The translations under genes were made by a program, and so were the position numbers. Shown piece by piece: positions 6,454 to 8,861 of a DNA stretch of 8,861 bases; positions within the stretch are counted from its first letter, which is position 1; each line of letters starts with the position of its first letter. The notes below the pieces were generated by a model. The model had not been told where the DNA came from. It was given only the letters and a program-made list of their open reading frames with translations, and did no database searches. This stretch comes from Gammaproteobacteria bacterium (lineage in GTDB: Bacteria > Pseudomonadota > Gammaproteobacteria > Competibacterales > Competibacteraceae): NCBI GenBank assembly GCA_003562535.1, contig PWUP01000171.1:1-8861 (forward strand), written 5' to 3'.

Positions 6454-7160
6454 CCCCTGCTACGCCTATTATTGTTGCACTTGACTACCCTTGTGTCGCC
6501 GATGCCTTGGCGCTGGCTGAGCGTTTATCCCCGGAGCTGTGCCAGCTCAAAATTGGCAAAGAATTGTTTACCCGAGCAGGCCCCAGTATGGTCGAAGACC
6601 TACATCGCCGAGGCTACTCGGTGTTTCTCGACCTCAAGTTTCACGATATTCCCAACACGGTAGCCGCCGCTTGCCGCGCCGCTGCCGATCTGGGTGTGTG
6701 GATGGTTGATGTCCATGCCTTGGGCGGACAGCGTATGATGGCCGCTGCGGCTGAGGCTTTGGCTCATTATCAGCACCCACCGCGGTTGTTAGCGATTACC
6801 GTGCTGACCAGTCTAGGCGATGAGGATCTGCCGGCATTGGGTTTACCCAATAATGCGCAAGCTCTGGCGCTGCAACTGGCGCGTTTGGCCACTGAGGCTG
6901 GTGCGGGTGGGGTGGTGTGTTCCGCTCGTGAAGCTTCACTGTTGCGTGGTGCCTTGGGTGCAGAGGTCTGTCTGGTGACACCGGGCATTCGCGCCCCCGA
7001 TGCGGTGGCTGATGATCAACACCGTACTATGACGCCCACGGCGGCGTTGCAGGCTGGAGCGGATTATTTGGTGATTGGTCGGCCCATCACTCAAGCCCCT
7101 GAGCCATTATTGGCCTTGCAACAGTTGCTGGAGTTCTGCAGGACTGACCACGGCCAATAA
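6450..7160 (+). CDS. pyrF: Orotidine-5'-phosphate decarboxylase
   Basis: The enzyme converts OMP to UMP, the last step of de novo pyrimidine synthesis. The 236-residue product has the expected TIM-barrel landmarks: VALDY with Asp12, LKIGKELF with Lys34, the catalytic charge network DLKFHDIPNT with Asp61, Lys63 and Asp66, the phosphate loop PGIR at 178-181 and IGRPI at 209-213. An upstream in-frame ATG at 6348 would add 34 residues that read inside lapB and have no family counterpart. The ATG at 6450, which overlaps the lapB stop as ATGA, gives the normal length and is preferred. No ribosome binding site is visible, consistent with coupling to lapB. The last 54 bases overlap the convergent FKBP gene, and no terminator lies between the two. 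Confidence 0.96.
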   Translation: MTPATPIIVALDYPCVADALALAERLSPELCQLKIGKELFTRAGPSMVEDLHRRGYSVFLDLKFHDIPNTVAAACRAAADLGVWMVDVHALGGQRMMAAAAEALAHYQHPPRLLAITVLTSLGDEDLPALGLPNNAQALALQLARLATEAGAGGVVCSAREASLLRGALGAEVCLVTPGIRAPDAVADDQHRTMTPTAALQAGADYLVIGRPITQAPEPLLALQQLLEFCRTDHGQ

Positions 7161-7640
7161 TTCCAATTCAAAAATCAGGGTCTCTGAGGGGCCAATCGTG
7201 TCACCTGCTCCGGCAGCCCCGTAGCCTAACCAATAGGGAACCACTAAACGCACTTGTGTACCGACCGGCATCATTTGCAATGCTTCGCGCCAGCCAGGAA
7301 TCGTGCTGCTGACTGGAATGCCCGGCGGTTCACCGCGCCGATAGGAATTATCAAACTCGCGTCCGTCAATATATCGGCCACGATAATGCACCGTGACGAT
7401 GTCCTCTGCCTGAGGAATCGGCCCGTCGCCCAACCGCAATACCTCTAATTGCAAACCGCTGGACAGAGTGACCACGGTGTCCCGTTGGCCGTTGTGGCTG
7501 CGATAGGCATCACCGGCCTCCGCATTGAGTTCCGCCAGCAACAGGCGATCCTCGATTTGCTCGGGTGAAATGCCACCGCTGCGCACAGCAATGATGACCA
7601 CCACTAGGGCCAATAAGCTAAAAATAATCAGTCGAAACAT
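7107..7640 (-). CDS. Membrane-anchored FKBP-type peptidyl-prolyl cis-trans isomerase
   Basis: The product (177 residues) should catalyse proline isomerisation during folding of exported proteins. Residues 4-19 form a strongly hydrophobic segment (LIIFSLLALVVVIIAV) after a single Arg, with no clear signal peptidase site, so an inner-membrane anchor facing the periplasm is likely. Residues 36-75 resemble the end of the FkpA/Mip N-terminal region leading into the catalytic domain. The FKBP domain at about 80-163 keeps the active-site residues Tyr86, Phe96, Asp97, Trp117 (IPGW), Tyr140 (GYG) and Phe157. It is much shorter than FkpA or Mip because most of the helical dimerisation domain is missing, so it may be monomeric. 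The last 17 residues are encoded opposite the end of pyrF. The ribosome binding site is weak. Not close enough to any named gene to give a symbol. Confidence 0.92.
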   Translation of the reverse strand: MFRLIIFSLLALVVVIIAVRSGGISPEQIEDRLLLAELNAEAGDAYRSHNGQRDTVVTLSSGLQLEVLRLGDGPIPQAEDIVTVHYRGRYIDGREFDNSYRRGEPPGIPVSSTIPGWREALQMMPVGTQVRLVVPYWLGYGAAGAGDTIGPSETLIFELELLAVVSPAELQQLLQGQ

Positions 7641-7660
7641 TTAATTAACAACCATATTCA

Positions 7661-7681
7661 CTCGTTCCCGCGCTCCTGCGT
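7661..7681 (+). repeat. Truncated copy of the CTCGTTCCCACGC palindrome
   Basis: This 21-base stretch matches the reverse complement of the complete palindrome at 7953-7982 at 20 of 21 positions. It covers one arm, the TCCT loop and the first bases of the other arm, then stops abruptly. It lies four bases before the first copy of the 30-base repeat. Confidence 0.7.
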
Positions 7682-7685
7682 CACT

Positions 7686-7715
7686 GCCATTAAGTTAAGG
7701 GTTATATCGTTGTTT
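7686..7715 (+). repeat. 30-base direct repeat, copy 1
   Basis: The copy begins GCCATTAAGTTAAGG and matches copy 2 (7921-7950) at 27 of 30 positions; the three differences are isolated substitutions. It is followed one base later by a hairpin ending in TTTTT. The match is far beyond chance for a window this size. Confidence 0.85.
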
Positions 7716-7716
7716 C

Positions 7717-7757
7717 CGCTGCCGGACGGGGCATATTGCCCCGTCCGTAGCGTTTTT
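7717..7757 (+). terminator. Rho-independent-type terminator, plus-strand direction
   Basis: CGCT (7717-7720) pairs with AGCG (7749-7752) and CGGACGGGGC (7723-7732) with GCCCCGTCCG (7738-7747) around an ATATT loop. A small GC/T internal loop separates the two stems, and TTTTT (7753-7757) follows immediately. That is a textbook intrinsic terminator for rightward transcription. No plus-strand gene lies near; the nearest is pyrF, whose stop is 556 bases upstream across the antisense FKBP gene. On the minus strand there is no T-tract. Confidence 0.6.
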
Positions 7758-7807
7758 GCTGCATCGGCCATCCCTGTCGATCTCCGCAGGGTGCAAGATT
7801 AAACGTT

Positions 7808-7831
7808 GCGACGGGGTAAATACCCCGTCGC
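7808..7831. repeat. Perfect GC-rich palindrome related to the 7723-7747 hairpin
   Basis: GCGACGGGGT (7808-7817) pairs with ACCCCGTCGC (7822-7831) around an AAAT loop; the inner T-A pair is also complementary. It shares the arms GACGGGG/CCCCGTC with the hairpin at 7723-7747, with a similarly AT-rich centre, so the two look like variants of one element. Confidence 0.7.
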
Positions 7832-7866
7832 GCGGGGTAGGCATAACCCGATAATATATGATGAAT

Positions 7867-7902
7867 TATAAGATGCGCCTCCTGGCGTCGGCACATCCTA
7901 TA
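7867..7902. repeat. Imperfect 13-base-pair palindrome
   Basis: TATAAGATGCGCC (7867-7879) faces GGCACATCCTATA (7890-7902), with 11 of 13 pairs formed and a ten-base loop. An alternative inner pairing joins CGCC (7876-7879) with GGCG (7884-7887). Function unknown. Confidence 0.5.
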
Positions 7903-7920
7903 AATGCACCTTATCGCGTT

Positions 7921-7950
7921 GCCATTAAGTTAAGGCTTATCTCTTTGTTT
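7921..7950 (+). repeat. 30-base direct repeat, copy 2
   Basis: Second copy of the repeat at 7686-7715, 235 bases further on and in the same orientation (27 of 30 identical). Two bases later comes a perfect 13-bp palindrome, unrelated in sequence to the hairpin that follows copy 1. Confidence 0.85.
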
Positions 7951-7952
7951 TC

Positions 7953-7982
7953 CTCGTTCCCACGCAGGAGCGTGGGAACGAG
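7953..7982. repeat. Complete CTCGTTCCCACGC palindrome
   Basis: CTCGTTCCCACGC (7953-7965) and GCGTGGGAACGAG (7970-7982) form a perfect 13-bp stem with an AGGA loop. Partial copies in the opposite orientation occur at 7661-7681 and 8074-8089. From memory, repeats of this type are scattered in many gammaproteobacterial genomes and act like REP or miniature elements; that is not verified here. Confidence 0.8.
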
Positions 7983-8027
7983 ACACAACCCCCTTGGTTA
8001 GCCGACCCTTCACCTCCCTGTGACTGG

Positions 8028-8050
8028 ATTCCGCCAGTCCATGGCGGAAT
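8028..8050. repeat. ATTCCGCC-type palindrome (CTGGATTCC...GGAATGACG family)
   Basis: ATTCCGCCA (8028-8036) and TGGCGGAAT (8042-8050) form a perfect 9-bp stem with a five-base loop. The flanks CTGG before and GACG after fit the widespread CTGGATTCC...GGAATGACG intergenic repeat that I know from many proteobacteria. Confidence 0.7.
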
Positions 8051-8073
8051 GACGAGGTTGGTGATTCGCTCAT

Positions 8074-8089
8074 TCCTGCGTGGGAGCGA
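8074..8089 (+). repeat. Partial copy of the CGTTCCCACGC palindrome, opposite half
   Basis: TCCTGCGTGGGAGCGA matches the loop and second arm of the palindrome, in the same orientation as the fragment at 7661-7681, at 15 of 16 positions. Its first eight bases, TCCTGCGT, repeat those at 7674-7681 exactly 400 bases away. Confidence 0.6.
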
Positions 8090-8104
8090 TACCCAACCGT
8101 CCCG

Positions 8105-8827
8105 CTATCGCGGCTGGCGCACAATCGCCTCAATTTCATCCAGCTTGGCATGGCGCACATCAGCCCCTTTAACCAAGTAGATGATATGCTCACAGATATT
8201 GCCGGTATGGTCGCTGATGCGCTTCAATGCCCGCAGTGCCCAGAGAATATCTAGGGCGCGACCGATGGTGCGCGGGTCTTCCATCATAAAGGTGATTTGC
8301 TGGCGCACAATACCGTCTAGCTCACGGTCAGCTTGTAAATCTTCGCGCACCACCTCCAAGGCCATCTCAGCGTCCATTTTATCAAAGGCCACAACGGCTT
8401 TATCCAACATCGCCAGTACGCGCTGTCCCATAGTGTTGATATCGACATATTCGCTGCCGGGGCGTCCTCGGTCAGCCATCCGCGCCACCATCTGGGCGAC
8501 GCGCTGTTCAGTCTGATCACTGATACGCTCTAAGTCGGTGACGATGCGAATGACGGCAATCACGAAGCGCAAATCACTGGCCGCCGGTTGATGACGAGCG
8601 ATGATTTGCGAACATAAGTTATCGATTTCCATTTCATGCCGGTTCCCCTCGGCATCCGTAGCGATGACCTGCTCGGCCAACTGACTGTCTTCGTTTTGTA
8701 CCGCGAGTAGGGCATTGTCCAGTTGCTGCATGGCCAGTTTGCCCATAGCGATGACACGGTTGCGTAATTCCTCAAGCGCCTCGTCATATTTTTCCAAATA
8801 ATGACCAGCTAAAGGGGATTTTTCCAT
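8105..8827 (-). CDS. phoU: Phosphate signalling complex protein PhoU
   Basis: PhoU links the PstSCAB phosphate transporter to the PhoR-PhoB two-component system and keeps the pho regulon off when phosphate is plentiful. The 240-residue product is all-helical with two PhoU repeats. Each carries the metal-binding E/DxxxD-type motif: DLERISDQ at about 98-105 in the first and LKRISDHTGN at about 201-210 in the second. The first repeat also has the conserved ARHQPAASDLR stretch at 77-87. Length matches the family (E. coli 241). An upstream in-frame ATG at 8854 would add nine residues; the ATG at 8827 is chosen because GGAG lies eight bases before it and MEKSPLAGHY fits PhoU N-termini. pstB usually lies just upstream, which here would be beyond the right edge. 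Confidence 0.95.
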   Translation of the reverse strand: MEKSPLAGHYLEKYDEALEELRNRVIAMGKLAMQQLDNALLAVQNEDSQLAEQVIATDAEGNRHEMEIDNLCSQIIARHQPAASDLRFVIAVIRIVTDLERISDQTEQRVAQMVARMADRGRPGSEYVDINTMGQRVLAMLDKAVVAFDKMDAEMALEVVREDLQADRELDGIVRQQITFMMEDPRTIGRALDILWALRALKRISDHTGNICEHIIYLVKGADVRHAKLDEIEAIVRQPR

Positions 8828-8835
8828 CGTCTTGT

Positions 8836-8839
8836 CTCC
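8836..8839 (-). promoter_or_regulatory. Ribosome binding site of phoU
   Basis: GGAG on the minus strand stands eight bases before the ATG at 8827. It is the clearest Shine-Dalgarno site in the window and decides the phoU start over the ATG at 8854, which would lie upstream of it. Confidence 0.7.
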
Positions 8840-8861
8840 ACAAATAAGGATCAAAATAGCC

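Larger units (their letters stand above)
7641..8104. other. 464-base non-coding block rich in palindromes and repeats
   Basis: No convincing gene lies between the FKBP gene and phoU; the short open frames here run through palindromes and resemble nothing known. The block holds a 30-base direct repeat in two copies, several hairpins, and pieces of a CGTTCCCACGC-type palindrome, listed separately. It must also carry the promoter of the FKBP gene near 7645-7715 on the minus strand. I see TATAAC at 7701-7706 on that strand but no matching -35. I cannot find a clear minus-strand terminator for phoU. Confidence 0.75.

Noticed and set aside
7686..7982. CRISPR array suggested by repeated 30-base units
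   Set aside because: Only two copies, 235 bases apart, with different palindromes after each; no regular spacers.
7702..8193. Short minus-strand open frames in the FKBP-phoU gap (7702-7896 and 7930-8193)
   Set aside because: They run through palindromes and repeat copies, lack a good ribosome binding site, resemble no family, and the second extends into the phoU gene.
8828..8854. Nine-residue N-terminal extension of phoU
   Set aside because: The GGAG ribosome binding site lies between this ATG and the one at 8827, and the shorter protein matches PhoU length and N-terminus.

Overview
The window looks like a core chromosomal segment of a gammaproteobacterium with a little over 50% GC. The gene order hisC-tyrA-aroA-cmk-rpsA-ihfB-lapB-pyrF is the arrangement seen around rpsA in Pseudomonas-like gammaproteobacteria. 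LapB with its rubredoxin-type tail and IHF-beta are typical of that class. The intergenic palindromes resemble repeats I associate with sulfur- and methane-oxidising gammaproteobacteria, but genus cannot be decided from this sequence.

Layout, plus strand (1-7160): the 3' end of hisC (histidinol-phosphate/aromatic aminotransferase family), tyrA, aroA and cmk are joined by 1-4 base stop/start overlaps. They form the 'supraoperon' that mixes histidine, tyrosine and chorismate synthesis with CMP kinase. A 78-base leader with three small hairpins and no good Shine-Dalgarno site precedes rpsA (ribosomal protein S1). A strong GC hairpin separates rpsA from ihfB, and a second one separates ihfB from the lapB-pyrF pair. 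lapA, which usually precedes lapB, is absent.

Minus strand (7107-8861): a membrane-anchored FKBP-type prolyl isomerase runs convergent to pyrF, and the two coding regions overlap by 54 bases. Further right is phoU, the negative regulator of phosphate uptake, with its start and ribosome binding site inside the window.

Between these two minus-strand genes (7641-8104) is a 464-base non-coding block packed with structure. It holds a near-perfect 30-base direct repeat, each copy followed by a different hairpin, plus at least five palindromes. One hairpin runs directly into TTTTT and could terminate plus-strand transcripts that have crossed the FKBP gene in antisense.

Functionally the genes are ordinary housekeeping ones: aromatic amino acid synthesis, pyrimidine synthesis, translation, nucleoid architecture, LPS control, protein folding and phosphate signalling. 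I do not see a new multi-gene system. The parts most worth a second look are the modular repeat block at 7661-8089, the convergent pyrF/FKBP overlap, the leader of rpsA and an in-frame slippery heptamer in cmk.
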